NCBI GenBank assembly: GCA_006538405.1 | Contig: BJKQ01000006.1 | Coordinates: 2,379,001-2,443,000 of the forward strand | Source: Hansfordia pulvinata | Lineage: Eukaryota; Ascomycota; Sordariomycetes; Xylariales | Direction of reading: 5' to 3' | DNA length: 64,000 nt | In this document: in pieces, positions 12,088 through 23,497 of the stretch | Layout: each line of letters opens with the position of its first letter | Position numbering within the stretch: position 1 is the first letter of the stretch | Notes under the pieces: model-generated | Seen by the model: only the letters and a program-made list of their open reading frames with translations | Database searches by the model: none | What the model was told of the DNA's origin: nothing | Program-made: the position numbers and the translations under genes

Positions 12088-14424
12088 CGTGCTGCGGCAG
12101 GACTGGGAATAAACGTTTCAGAGGTAAACCCGGCGGCCCCGCTCTGCGATTGCCAGCGGCGACGAGCTGTAGATGCAGGTGCTCGTACGAGTACAATCGC
12201 AGTCTGGGCCCGCAGCGACAGCACTGACGAACCGATCGCGCGCGCCCGTTCGCGCTAATGGCCAACGCATCGCCCAAGCCGCCATGTTTCCCTCTGGGAT
12301 GGGTACTCCGTTCGTACGATCCGTACAGGTATTGACGAGGCTGGAAGGCTGAGCCACGAGAATGATTGTTTTGGAGGCAGGCGGACCGACCGGTGCCTCA
12401 CCAAATAGTGCCCTCTGCTTTACTGTCGCTGAGCCACCGGCAGTGTTGACATTTCCTACATGCGCCACGCAGAATACAGCTCGTGTGGAACTGCAAACCG
12501 ATCTGATCGCTTGAAGAGTACAGAACCCGCCCGAGTCCACACGGAAGACAGACCAGTGCAGCGGCCGAACACGAGTACCGAGACCCCCTAGTCGAATTTG
12601 AGGCCGCAGAACCCCTCCCTGGTTCGTCTTGGAATTAGTGATACAACGTGGAATTTTTACCTGCCATAACTCACCAGCACATCGTACGAGTGTGCTGTAC
12701 GGAGCACGAGTAGAGGGCAAGGCGAAACCCTCACAGGGTCTGCTGCTGGCATCAGAGCAACATGGTGCCCTTGCACATCTTTTGGCCAGGCCCACTTCGC
12801 CCCCTTCGGAGACAGGAACGCTGCTCACACGTGCCTCCTCCTCTCACGCCTGCCCCCTCCTGAACAGCCCAGGGCCAGGCCGCCAGTCCTACAAGGGTGC
12901 CAGGGTCCGCACGAGACCCTGCCGGCTGCATAACGAGTATGAGTATGAGTATGTACTGGATGAGTCCGGCCTCGTCTATGGCTCGCTAACCATGCAGCAC
13001 CAGCTGTCCAGATTGTGTGCAGTTTCGACTACTCCGTAGTCCGAGCAGGACGCCAACACCAGACGGTGGGGGCTTCCTGCATTTGCGCACACGGAGCACG
13101 GGCGTCAAGTCGCCCTACAGGTCGATTTCCGGGGCAGAACGCGGCTGCGACAACGAGCACCATCGCGAGGACGAGACAGCCTGGAAGGTGCCGGGGAGCG
13201 ACGGTGTGAGCGCAGAAATCGCACGGTACGCGCGGACCCTCGAGCCAGGTGGGCGGTGAGATGACAAACCCACCCGAACGAAGCCCACCTTAACCAACGT
13301 GGGAAATGGACGGTCGCAGTCTTTCGCAGCATGGTACCCAGAGCAGAAGCCGTTGTGCCATCGACGTGAGCCGATATGGCGGGATCGGAGGTAAAAGCGG
13401 GAAGCAGAGCAGAATACCTACTACATACCAGGCAGGCAGGACAAGAACATTCAAGTCAATCCACAGCAGTGAGGCACCTTGAAGCCAGCGAGCAAAAGGT
13501 TGACCTGAATACATGTACCTAAGGTACGGGGACCGGGGCAGCGGATTGGAAAGCCACAGTCTATGTATCTACGGAGTAGGCGTCTTGTGCGGCAGGTGTG
13601 CAGAGATATCCGTAGGTGGTAGATACTTGGGTGGGGCATAGGTACCTATACAGCCCGCTGGCACGGCGGCACTGGGCTGCTTGGTACCTAGGGGGGTACC
13701 AGTTCGACCAGAAGAGAAGACGCAGAGAAGGTTTAAAAAAAGAGACCACGTTCAGGGGCTGGAATGAGGAGATGGGAAGCCCAAGCCCACATGACACCAA
13801 GAGGCCCACGGGTGGGTACCTAGGACCACGTTTCTGCGCCGCGTGCCGTAGGGCATCCTTGTCCACGCCAAGACGCAGCCCGCGTGTGCTCATTCATGCC
13901 CGCAGGCCTGGATGCCGAGACCACCCCCTCTCCTCTCCTCGTGGCTACGGGAGGTGCGTCTCGCTCGAGGCTGCAATCCAAGCATCTCCGTGTATCCGTG
14001 CCCGCTCTCGTTCTCGTGCATGATGCTCCTGCCCATGTACCGGTACATGCGCATGCATGAGCGACCCCCCCGGAGGTGCAAAGACCGCCCGCAGCATGAC
14101 CAGTCCGCGCAGATCGTGCGCGGTGCGTGGCTACCTCGATTTGGAGCCTGGTTGGGAGTTCTCTTAGGACGGGCACGCAGGCATCTGGATCTCGTCCTCG
14201 CGGTGTACTGGGCTCAAAGTGATGTGATCCAACTCTTCTAGCCAGCAATACATGATTATATTTTTCTTATAATGAAAAGGAAAGGAGGGGGGAGGAAACC
14301 AATGAGTTCGCAGCCCATCAATTTTTTAGGATTGGGAATTTCGACCAGTGCTCAGCAACGTTCGAACCTCCATCAACAGTAGAGAAGAGTACCAACTCGA
14401 TACTTTACTAGAATGACCACGAGC

Positions 14425-14436
14425 ACTCGTACGAGT
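14425..14436. repeat. Palindrome ACTCGTACGAGT
   Basis: Perfect 12-bp inverted repeat, first of three in about 170 bp (also 14469-14484 and 14584-14595). Confidence 0.85.
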
Positions 14437-14468
14437 ACTAACGCGGCCGCGACCCGCTTTCGGCCATC

Positions 14469-14484
14469 CTACGAGTACTCGTAG
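14469..14484. repeat. Palindrome CTACGAGTACTCGTAG
   Basis: Perfect 16-bp palindrome; the longest uninterrupted example of the dispersed TACGAGTA/TACTCGTA family I found. Confidence 0.88.
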
Positions 14485-14583
14485 AGACCCAGTCGTGCCA
14501 GTGCAGGGACTCATCAGCTGCTTTTGGATTCTACTCCATTCATGCCGAATCCTTTGCAGAATCGCGTGGCGCCGTGTGTCTCG

Positions 14584-14595
14584 ACGAGTACTCGT
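14584..14595. repeat. Palindrome ACGAGTACTCGT
   Basis: Perfect 12-bp palindrome with the same GAGTACTC core as the 16-bp example, about 100 bp away. Confidence 0.85.
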
Positions 14596-15011
14596 ACGTG
14601 CACTCGGAGACCGCTCGGCGGTCTTGGACTCTTCAGGGCCACTACCAGGCCGCCGGGGCCGATGGCTCAATCACTTTCACGCCATCACTTAGGTACTAAT
14701 CTAGTAGCCATGTGGGGCCAGCATCGTACGAGCAACTAGTAGGTACCTACCAATACCGTACTTCGAACTTGTGATGCCTGGCAGACCTTCAGCGACAACG
14801 GTTACGGCGCAATGGTCTATGTCAAAGAAGTAAAAAGAACAAGGGAGCGGGATGTTATGGACAAGAAAAGGCCACAACTTCTGAAACTCAACCTATCTAG
14901 CTCTTCATGATGGAAGATGACCGGCAAGATGGGCTGTGTGGACAATCCAGTCGGGAAACAAGAGTGCCAGGCCTTGTTCCGTGCCTTGCTCGCACACGCA
15001 TGTTGTAGGGC

Positions 15012-15048
15012 AGTGTGTGTGTGTCTATGTGTGTGTCTGTGTCTGTGT
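15012..15048. repeat. (GT)n microsatellite, interrupted
   Basis: GT dinucleotides with CT and CTAT interruptions. Confidence 0.8.
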
Positions 15049-16665
15049 ATCCGTCAACTTTGCTGACTCTTCTGTCGAGATTGATCGTAACCTCAAATCC
15101 TCAACGCAGCCTCGGGTGTTCTCCCATGTTCCAGGTGGCGGTTGACGTTGGTTCCGCCCTCGTGGGTTCAGTGCCCGTACATGATGCTAGATGGGAAATC
15201 GTCTGTACTCAAATTCACGTCAAAGCTCGTTGGGCAGTCGCCCTCAAAGTACCTACTCGTACTGGCACTCTGCTGACTTACCTCTTGTATCTGTACATTT
15301 CAATCTACCGAAGCCGTAGCGTCGCCAGCCAATCGAGTTCTATTTGAACGAAGTCTCGTAGTCTCGTCAAGAGGAGCCTGGTGAATCGCTCCGGATAGGT
15401 ATTCTAGGTCCAAATGCCGCCCACCTCCAAATTGGAGCCGCCGTTGACTGCTTTGATAGGTACGAGTACGGCTAGCCTCAGGCCATACCGGCCGGTACAT
15501 CCATAGAGTCATCCATACCGGCAGCTAATGGAAGAGGCTCCTTGCGCCGTGGGTAGCCTGGACCGGCGCTACCTCAGGTAGCGTCTATCGCACCTCGGGC
15601 TAATGTACTCATCCATACTGGCTGGCAAATCCATTCGAAGCTTCACTTGCGATTTCTGTACGAGCAGTACCTCCAGCTACCTTCCATTTCGCGGCCAGCC
15701 CCCTCCCCATGAATTCATCAGCAGATGTACCCGTGTCGGCTCGTACCGCGAACCTGCACTTCCATACAGGTATCCACCCCAGCACCTTCCCCGCAGCAGC
15801 CCGGGCGCCGTCCAGGATCCAGCGAGCAGCATCCATCCACCAAATCATCGATGGGGTTGTGGCGGGGCATCGTCTCCAGTAGCCCCGTCCGCAGCCATGT
15901 GGTCGCCCCAGCGCGAGCACGGGTACAGCTACTTTGTTGGGCGACGACCGACTGCCCGGCTCTACCGAGCCGCGCACACGAGGCGTGTCCTTCCGCACCT
16001 GCGTGTCGACGAGGTATCCGTACGAGTACCTCCAGCGGCGGCGGTGCGAGAATCGCCTGAATGGGAGCATGCCCGTGGGTGTGGGTAGGTCAAGTGTAGG
16101 TACTCGTCATGCACACTGGATCACACTCGATGCAGGCAAGTACAAGCATGTACTCCAAGTCCGCTCTCCAGGAATCGAGCCATCGCCGCCCAACCCAGTC
16201 GTCCCCTTCCACCGCGTCGTCGTCCTCGGCAGCGTCGTGCGCTTTTGCCACACCTCCGGCTTTCCTCCTTCCGTTGCACACTCCCTCTTGAGACGTGCGC
16301 ACCACCACGACAGCCTCTGCGACAAGACATTGAGCCTGGTACTCTTGAATACGTCTCGACTTTCTTGGCCTGCCTGTCTGCCTGTCTGCCTGCCTGCTTG
16401 CCGCCCGTTCAGCTCTCGTTGCACCCTCTCACTGTCTCGGGGTTTCTCGTCTGCCTGGCTCACACGTGCCACTGCCATAATCTTAATCCTCCCAGCAGCA
16501 GAAAGCTCGAGCCCCCTTTCTCATTGCTTGCGCTGCTATCATTAACGTCGGCCATAATTACCGCCAGGCACACCAGGTCAGCATCCGGAGCCAGTCCCCA
16601 TCAGCGAAGCAGCACCCACCTTGATCAGTCGTACCCGTGCGAGGAAGCCAGCAACCGACAAAGAG

Positions 16666-16667
<2 letters not shown>

Positions 16668-16704
<37 letters not shown>
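16668..16704. repeat. (GA)n microsatellite
   Basis: Fifteen or more GA units upstream of flbA. Confidence 0.88.
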
Positions 16705-16705
<1 letters not shown>

Positions 16706-16965
16706 CAACGCGCGAGTACCCATACTCTCGTCTACCCCCAACCACACCAGCGCCGGCCACTCCGTCAGCACCACGGCCCGGCAGCGTTACGAGTAGACAC
16801 TATTACCACTCCCTCCTCCCACTACGGAGACCGCCTCCAGCGCTGCCCATCAGCAGCATCCCATCCCCCCCCTCTTGTCCTGCCCGACCACCAAGCCGAC
16901 CGAGCCAGCCCACTTCTCGCCACGCCATACCGGACCAAGAAAGCCCCAACAGGACCCAGCCCGGC

Positions 16966-17015
16966 CCATCCTATCCTATCCTATCCCAGCCCGTCCCATC
17001 CTATCCTATCCCAGC
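16966..17015. repeat. CCTAT pentamer repeats
   Basis: Two blocks of CCTAT units separated by CCCAGCCCGTCC, in the presumed flbA leader. Confidence 0.75.
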
Positions 17016-17164
17016 CAGTCCATCCCCTCGAGGTCCATACCGCACCAGAAGACACCCACCCAACCGTGCACCCTTAAATCCGCCGCTTGCCGCACTAGTC
17101 GAGCCATTCGTACTTGTATCCCACCTATTCCCCGTCCACCTCAGCTTTCTGTCGTCGACGGTAG

Positions 17165-19697
17165 ATGGCTGCTGTCTCCCCGTCTTCCCAAGCAACATCG
17201 CTGCCCAGCCTCTCTCCTCCTCACCACCACGACGCTCCGCACCCCGCCACCACTCCTGGCCAGCACAGCATCGCCAGCTCCGTCGCTCCGCACCCCATCT
17301 CACCAGACCTGCCCCAGCCAGCAGGCACTGACAGGACTTCCCCCGCCGACGACGACAGCGCCCACCCCAACGCCACCGGCCCCGGCGACGGCCACCTGAA
17401 CCGCCACTCCCAGTTTGACGACTTGTCGTCACTGCCGTCCCCTCCCCTAAGCGGCTCCGGCTCCCCTACCAAGGTTGTCTCGTCGTCGTCGCCCCCTTGG
17501 GACGGCGCCACCCCCGACGCCAAAGTGACGGCCTCGGCTTCAGCCCCTCTCCGATCATCTTCTCCGCGGCCCCCGCCAACAGTGCTGCCGCTGCCGCCCC
17601 GAACCCGCGCCAGTCCCAATTGGCTTCGTCCTCAGCCTCTATCAAGAGCCAGAAGTCGGGTATCTTTGCTTTTGCCCAGGCCGCACTCGACAGGACCCGG
17701 TTCAATATCTCAGACCCTGCGACCCGTGTCCGCATCATCCCCAGCCGCATTTCCCTCTCCATTGACCCGTCTATCAGTGCGGAGTCGAGGTCCAACGGTG
17801 CGCGCGACTCTCCCAACACGCCTTCTGGCCCCACGATCCCAGACAATCCGAACACCGGTTCTGAGACAGGTCCAGCTGCTCGGGTGCCCGTGAAGGACCC
17901 CATATCTTCGCCCTATTCTGAAACAGACCCTACCCGGCCTCGCCCTGTTCTTCTTCCCGCAAACGGCAACAAGATGCATCAGACATCATCCAGACTTCTC
18001 CGCATGACGGACGATGAACGGCCCTTTGTCAGAGTAAGTCAACTCCCCAAACGCCGGCGCAAGGCCTACAGCACCGGCAAGTTATGTCTGCGCCCGGGTC
18101 CGCACTGCGGTTGCACGCCCTTCTGCCTGCACAGTGCTGCATGACCATGGAGAGTCTGCCCCGCTGACAATGGACCTCAGGACTTTAAAGACTTGTTCTC
18201 GACTCTTATCGTCAGCCTGCTTCCTCTGTCTGCGCACCGAGTGCGCCTGACGCGGATAGAGCATACTTTCCTTTCCGAGGATGCTATTAACAATCTTGGA
18301 TCGTTGAAATTCTCGCAGTCTAACCGAATGCCTGATCCCAAAGACCCATCGCGCATTGTGACCACGACGACCACGACAACATTCTCCATGGCCAAGGACA
18401 TGGCCAGATCGATATGCCAGAGATTTGTTGATGCCCGCTTCATTGAGTCGGCAGACGGCAAGCTGCAGCCCACATACACAATGAAGGGCTCCGTGTGGCA
18501 ACTGACGCCCAAAGGCGTCATGGTTCTGGACCGATTTTGTTCGAGAAACGGTATCCAGCAAAGGCAAATCGGCGATCTGATTGCCACCGGCATCAGCCAG
18601 CTCTGCACTCTGGAGAGAGACCCCGCGACGGACAAGCTAGTGATGGACCGCGGCACCATGGAGGTGGTGTTCAGAAGGCTGATGGGTGTCAACGGCCTCA
18701 ATCTCAAGTCGAGTGCTACCGCAGCCGACTCCGAGTCTCTGACGGACTACAAGGACGGCCTGACGGGTGTCAAGATTGCGAGCGAGAGGAAGGTCGGCGG
18801 CAAAACCTACAAGGACAGCTTCACCGGCAAGGCCGTTTGCGATTGGCTGATGGACTGCTGCACCACTGTTGAGAAGAGGGAGACATACGAGATGAGCTCG
18901 TTGTTTGTGGAGTATGGCATGATGGAGGCCATTCAGCAGGATCGGGGCTACATGGCCACGTCGTCCTCAGCCGCTATTTTCCAGCCCACAAAGAACGCGA
19001 TATATCAATTGACTGCCACTGGGAGAGACATCCTGGCTGGTGGTGGCGTTCGGGGGCGCAGCTCGGAGAGCGACGGACTATCGGGAACTCGTGTCGGTGT
19101 GCCTCGCGACTCGAACACGCAGCGCCTGGACAAGATCCTCAACGACGCGGCGTTGCGGCTGTTGTTCCGCGAGAACCTCCGCGAGACCCATTGTGAGGAA
19201 AATCTGTCCTTCTACTTGGATGTCGACGAGTTTGTGCGCAGCTGTCGCACCGCGATCCGACAGGCGCAGAAGAATTCGGGCGCCAGCTCCTTGGACACGA
19301 TCAAGGAGATCATGGCTCAGGCCTACGGCATCTACAACGCCTTCCTGGCGCCCGGGTCCCCGTGCGAGCTCAACATCGACCATCAATTGCGCAACAACCT
19401 CGCCACTCGCATGACCAAGGCCGTCGGCCAGGACGTTGCCATGATCGACACGCTGCACGAGGTGACTTCGCTGTTTGAGGACGCCCAGAATGCCGTCTTC
19501 AAGCTCATGGCCAGTGTGAGTATCACCGACGATGATTCATTTGCAACACCTACTGACCCTTCTTGCAGGACTCGGTGCCCAAATTCCTGAGGAACCCCAA
19601 GTACGAGCACACCCTGAAGCACTACGACTTTGATTCGCTTGGTGCCCAGAACGGCCGTGCGCCTGAGCGGAGTTCAAGTCGGTCTGCCCGCAAGTAA
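17165..19697 (+). CDS. flbA: RGS protein, FlbA family (two DEP domains plus RGS)
   Basis: Regulator of G-protein signalling; in the FlbA family it speeds GTP hydrolysis by a G-alpha subunit (FadA type) and shifts growth towards conidiation. Exons: 17165-18033, 18181-19515, 19569-19697; introns start GTAAGT and GTGAGT and end CAG. The invariant KMHQTSSRLLRMTDDERPF block lies just before intron 1. DEP-like domains follow (about 18380-18530 and 18750-19030), then the RGS domain from RLDKILNDAALRLLF through the third exon (KFLRNPKYEHTL). The N-terminal Ser/Pro-rich part is in another frame. The change is a one-base loss at the C5 run 17511-17515; adding one C gives about 777 aa with no other break. 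A cryptic intron is an alternative for that part only. Confidence 0.9.
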
Positions 19698-20915
19698 AAC
19701 CATCAGATGGCCAAGCTTTCATGGCTTGAGAATTTGAGCACGTCGACTCCATTCGAGCCCAGTGGAATGTTGCACGACGCCTCGAGCCCCCCAGCGTTCC
19801 GACCCTCGTGGCGGCGAAGCTCGACTGACCACCGGCTTTCTTGCTGGCGACCCACAGCATCTTCTCTTCTTCTCCTTCGGACCACGACCATGCGACACTT
19901 TGAGTACGCACGTGCGATTTCTTGTCTACATTTCTTTCTCGACTTAGACGACATTTTTTCACCCTTGCTTTGGACATGATGGCGTTCGGACAAATCACAG
20001 CATAGATGGGCATCTGACCGGGCGGGTGCTGCTTTCACCCACGGCGGGACTGAAGAGCCGGACATGACTCTTTGGAGCCGCAAGCGGGCGAAGCGCGGGG
20101 ACGGCGGGAGAGGGTCAGCTGTACATTGCAAACATCGGGCCGGCATTTTGAAAGATTACTTGCATCAGCGACGTCCAGGCAACGACAGGAGAGGTCGCGT
20201 GTGTGGAGGGGTACGCATGCATTGGGAGGTACGGCGGCTGACGAGTCGAACAGGGCGGAGAAGAGGTCGTCCAGGTCCGTCGTCGGGGAGGAGAGTGGTG
20301 GGGTCTCTGACACAAGGCGGGGACGAGCCTGGGATGCAGAGTCAACGAGCAGAAGAGTCGCCGTCGAGCGCGTTGTCGAGGTAACACGTACATGGAAAAC
20401 GCATCAACGATTTGTACATATGGCAATCCAAACTGGGCCCCGAGCCAATCAATACCCTGCATACCCAGCCAGGCAGCATGCCGAGCGAGTCGCGTGGCTG
20501 CATCCGGGGCTTTTCTCGGGCGGCTCTTGACTCTTGGATGTGGTGACTGGGCAACCCGTGACACGGGTATCTCGGGCAACGGACTGGAATTCGACGGCGG
20601 GCGGGGGCGGCGGCACGGACGTCATGGTGTCGCAGGCGTGCGCCCGCCGCCGGCGCAGAAGCGCAGGAGCGTCGAGCGCCGGAACTGAACTGGCGCCGCG
20701 GCCGGGTGGATCCAGAGGTCTCACATGCCGGCTGCGTAGGGCGAGGGAGGGGGGAGATCTAGACGGCGAGGGTGCCGATCATGTCTGAGGCCGGACGCCC
20801 TGGGCAGCGGCGTGCGAGGGCAGGCGAGGGCAGCGTTGAGGGAGCGCCGTCTGCATGCAGCGTGGGTTTTATTAGGTGGAATTCCAATACTCGGCCCCCT
20901 CGATGCCTGGTCTCC
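19698..20915. other. Intergenic, flbA 3' side to GPI-gene promoter
   Basis: Holds the flbA 3' untranslated region and the upstream part of the next gene. Minus-strand frames at 20035-20640 contain one protein-like snippet (LDDLFSALFDSS), but it is bounded by stops and frame changes, so no gene is called. Confidence 0.45.
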
Positions 20916-20921
20916 TATAAA
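20916..20921 (+). promoter_or_regulatory. TATA box of the GPI wall-protein gene
   Basis: TATAAA 268 bp before the ATG, followed by a CT- and CA-rich leader typical of highly expressed fungal genes. Position and leader composition support it; no transcript start is known. Confidence 0.55.
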
Positions 20922-21183
20922 GATGCCCTAGATATCCGACGATGGGGAGGAGGAAGAAGAAGAAGCCACACAGCAATCACCACCGCCACCACCACTTTCA
21001 TCATTCTTATTACAAAAGAGAGCCTCTTCTGCACCTTTGCACAAGACACTTTCAGACCTTCGCTTTTCTCTTCTCTCTGCCAGGCCAACCATCCATCACT
21101 CGCTCATCACCAGCTTGCTCTCCTCGTCTCCCACATCAATAAAAAACAGCCAACCCTTTTTTTCCTCCCTCCTCTCTCTCAAG

Positions 21184-22021
21184 ATGTACACTGGAAACTC
21201 CTTCGCCAGCGCCGCCGCCGCGCTCCTGGCCGTCTCCTCGGGCGCCATGGCCAACTACCCCGTCGTCAAGCAGTCCTCTGACGGCCAGATCATCGCCACC
21301 GCCGCGCCGTCCTCGTACTCGGCCCCGGCCCCGGCCGTGTCGCACTACTCGGCTGCCCCGGCGCCCGCGCCCGCGCCCTCGTCGTCGGCCGCCTACTACT
21401 CCTCTTCGGCCCCTGCCCCGGCGGCCAGCGGCACCTGGGCCTACTACAACACGACGGTGACGACGGTGGTCGAGGTGCAGACGCTGACCACCGTGTGCCC
21501 CGAGGCGACGACGCTGACGCACAACGCCAAGGAGTACACGGCGACTGCGGGCGAGACGGTCACCATCACCGACTGCCCGTGCCACGAGACCAAGGCCATG
21601 CCCGTCGTCACCTCGACCCTGTGCCCCCGGGCGTCGCGCCCCCGCCCGCGGCCAGCTTCGCCCCGGCCCCGGCTCCCGCCCCGGCTCCCGCCGCCCCCAG
21701 CGGCTACCCCGCCGTTCCCGCTCCTCCCCCTCCCGCCGCCGCCGCCTCGTCGGCCCCCGCGGCGGCTCCCCCGGCCCCGGCCGTCCCCTCGGCCTCCTCC
21801 GCCGCCCCGACCAGCTCCGAGGTCGTCCTGTTCCCCAGCAGCGGCGCCCCCGCCCCCGCCCCCGCCGTCCCAGCGGCGTCGCCCAGCCCTCCACCGGCGG
21901 CAGCTCCCCGCGGCCCCCTCCTCCTCCGGCTACCCCAGGTCGCCGGCGCCCCCGCGTCGTCCTCGGCCCCGGCGCCGTCATGGGCCTGTTCGCGGCCGTC
22001 CTCGGCCTGCTGGTGCTGTAA
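21184..22021 (+). CDS. GPI-anchored cell-wall protein (CCG-6/Sed1-like), frames broken
   Basis: Secreted wall protein, likely GPI-anchored. The ATG at 21184 starts an Ala-rich signal peptide. An Ala/Pro/Ser region follows, then a conserved-looking block with paired cysteines (TVVEVQTLTTVCPEATTLTH, then TVTITDCPC), as in fungal clock-controlled CCG-6/Sed1-like proteins. The distal half is Pro/Ala/Ser-rich and ends GAVMGLFAAVLGLLVL-stop, a GPI-signal tail. The product crosses all three frames. Five shifts, each equal to one missing C, fall at C runs near 21624-21628, 21850-21872, 21904-21908, 21941-21945 and 21966-21970. With five bases restored the length is 843 nt (280 aa). Sequence error is more likely than decay, because the tail stays intact. 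Confidence 0.75.
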
Positions 22022-23497
22022 AGCGCGCCGCTCTTCCACATCAAGCTCTCTATGAGAGGAACGGGAGGTGAAGGGGGGACTCTCCAATAAAAGGAAGGGA
22101 CTGGACTGCGGATCCATCTGGGAAAGGCACATGACAGGATTTTCAAGAAAGCAATTTGCTTGCTTCGACCTCGGAAGTGTTCCCCTTTACTCACCGCCCT
22201 CCCCTTTGCATTTCCTCCTCTTACATATTTATTATTCTTATTCGAGGGTCGGGCCTACTGATATGGCCGCCTCGCTCACTTTCCTTTTGTTCACGTTCCC
22301 TGTTTTTTTCTCTTTCTTTTTCTTTTTCGAGGGTACCAGATACTAGATCCTAAGGAGTGCATGAAGAGGTTCGCCATTTCTCCCCCTCTGCACTGCCTCC
22401 CCAGCCGTCATTTTCCCCATGCTTTGTCATCGGGGAGAACGGGAAGGGGCAGGCTTCAACGGGTTGAGGGTGCATACTACGGAGGATGGGGCAGAGGATA
22501 CATAGGATAGCTAGTTCTAACCCCGTTTCCCCGGGGATACGACTTGATCAGATAATTAATACCTAATTTGAAGAAAGAACAGAGAAAAACACGCCCGTGC
22601 CTCGATCATCTTGCCGATGTGCGACAAGGCCTCCGCGGCACCATCTGGTCCTGCGCGAGCTGCAGACTCCCTCTCTTTGAGCCGCGCGCAAAGGGTGCAA
22701 TGAGAGACCATTCCTCCATTCACGCCCCCCTCCCCTTCTCCCCTTCTGGTGTCTGACCCGCGCAAACTCGCCCGCTTGGCCCGGCTCTGTTCTTCGCCGG
22801 TGGGTCCCCCAGCCGCGAGTGTCCCGTTCCTGCATATTGTCTCACAGCCAGGTCGCAGGCGCGCTGGACGCAATCGGCTCCTGCCCCTGCAGGGGTTTGA
22901 GTACTCGTAAAGGGCGTGAGAAACATGCCTTTGTCCTCGATTGTTTCTCCCCCGTCATACTACACAATGGGTCGCTCCCACCGCCGTGACGTACTCGCAA
23001 CGTCTTGTCGACGAGCGCGTGCCCCGGGGTCCTGAGCGCGGTACTGCCGCGCTCAAGGGGCCGTCGTCGGTCTCGGGGACACTGATTGCCCGTGTCAGGC
23101 GGTGTGTTTGTGTGTGTGTGAGTGTGTGTGCGCGCGCGTGCGGGTGTTGCCACTTGGGCAGCGGCGCATGCAGCTTGGAGCTTGAGTTCGCTCCATCACC
23201 GCGAGGCCTCCTCGATAACAGCTCCGGGAGGCTCTGCTCCATATTTTGGGCGTGTCCTGCGCGGACCCGCGCATGCCATGCCGCGAGTCTTATACAGGCA
23301 GGCAGGCAGGTCAATTTACCCTGTCCATAGCAGCCGGCCCAGCCGGTGTGAGGCTCAAGAGACCACCCGCTCCCTCGACGCCAAGCTGGCGGCGTTGCCG
23401 CTTTTATAGTTTCTACAGCGCTGCCCGCCTCTGCGCAGGAAAGGCGCGCTGGCACAAAGTCGGAGCGAAGGCAGTGCCCGGCCCTCGTCGAGAGCCC
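22022..23497. other. Intergenic between convergent genes
   Basis: Contains the 3' regions of the GPI gene (plus) and the DUF7053 gene (minus). It has T-rich stretches near 22200-22350, a GT/GC tract at 23101-23142 and one TACTCGTA word at about 22902. No gene is seen; open frames are short and overlap. Confidence 0.5.
23101..23142. repeat. (GT)n/(GC)n tract
   Basis: Alternating purine-pyrimidine run of GT then CG dinucleotides, a sequence type prone to Z-DNA. Confidence 0.75.

Larger units (their letters stand above)
1534..16300. other. Long gene-poor region, no credible gene
   Basis: About 14.8 kb without an ORF that looks like protein. Open frames here are up to about 280 codons but Arg/Pro/Cys-rich, overlap in many frames, carry no recognised domain and have no convincing intron-exon pattern. 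The DNA is GC-rich, not AT-rich, so it does not look like RIP-mutated transposon sequence. It contains microsatellites, one minisatellite and a dense scatter of TACGAGTA/TACTCGTA and related GTAC-centred words. It probably includes the lipase promoter on its left. Unspliced noncoding RNA genes cannot be excluded from sequence alone. Confidence 0.6.
16301..17164 (+). other. Upstream region and probable long leader of flbA
   Basis: Strongly pyrimidine-rich on the plus strand with TGCC/TGTC tetramers (16368-16401), a GA tract (16668-16704) and a CCTAT pentamer block (16966-17015). Such CT-rich DNA is usual before fungal developmental regulators. Open frames across it are Pro/Ser low complexity and are not called. 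No clear TATA box was seen. Confidence 0.5.

Noticed and set aside
14330..14420. tRNA-like B-box (GGTTCGAAC on the minus strand)
   Set aside because: No A-box, acceptor stem or anticodon arm could be built around it. No tRNA was found elsewhere in the window.
17470..17582. Intron in the flbA N-terminus instead of a frameshift
   Set aside because: No donor/acceptor pair with a branch site and the right phase stood out, whereas one extra C at 17511-17515 gives a continuous, sensible reading. The pattern matches other genes here.
20035..20640. Possible small minus-strand gene (LDDLFSALFDSS, YLDNALDGDSS snippets)
   Set aside because: The snippets lie in different frames with no clear start, no family resemblance and no junction I could defend. 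Might be a C-run-broken gene, but support is too weak.
21136..22194. 352-codon minus-strand frame over the GPI gene
   Set aside because: Arg/Gly-rich mirror of Pro/Ala codons; no start context, no motif.
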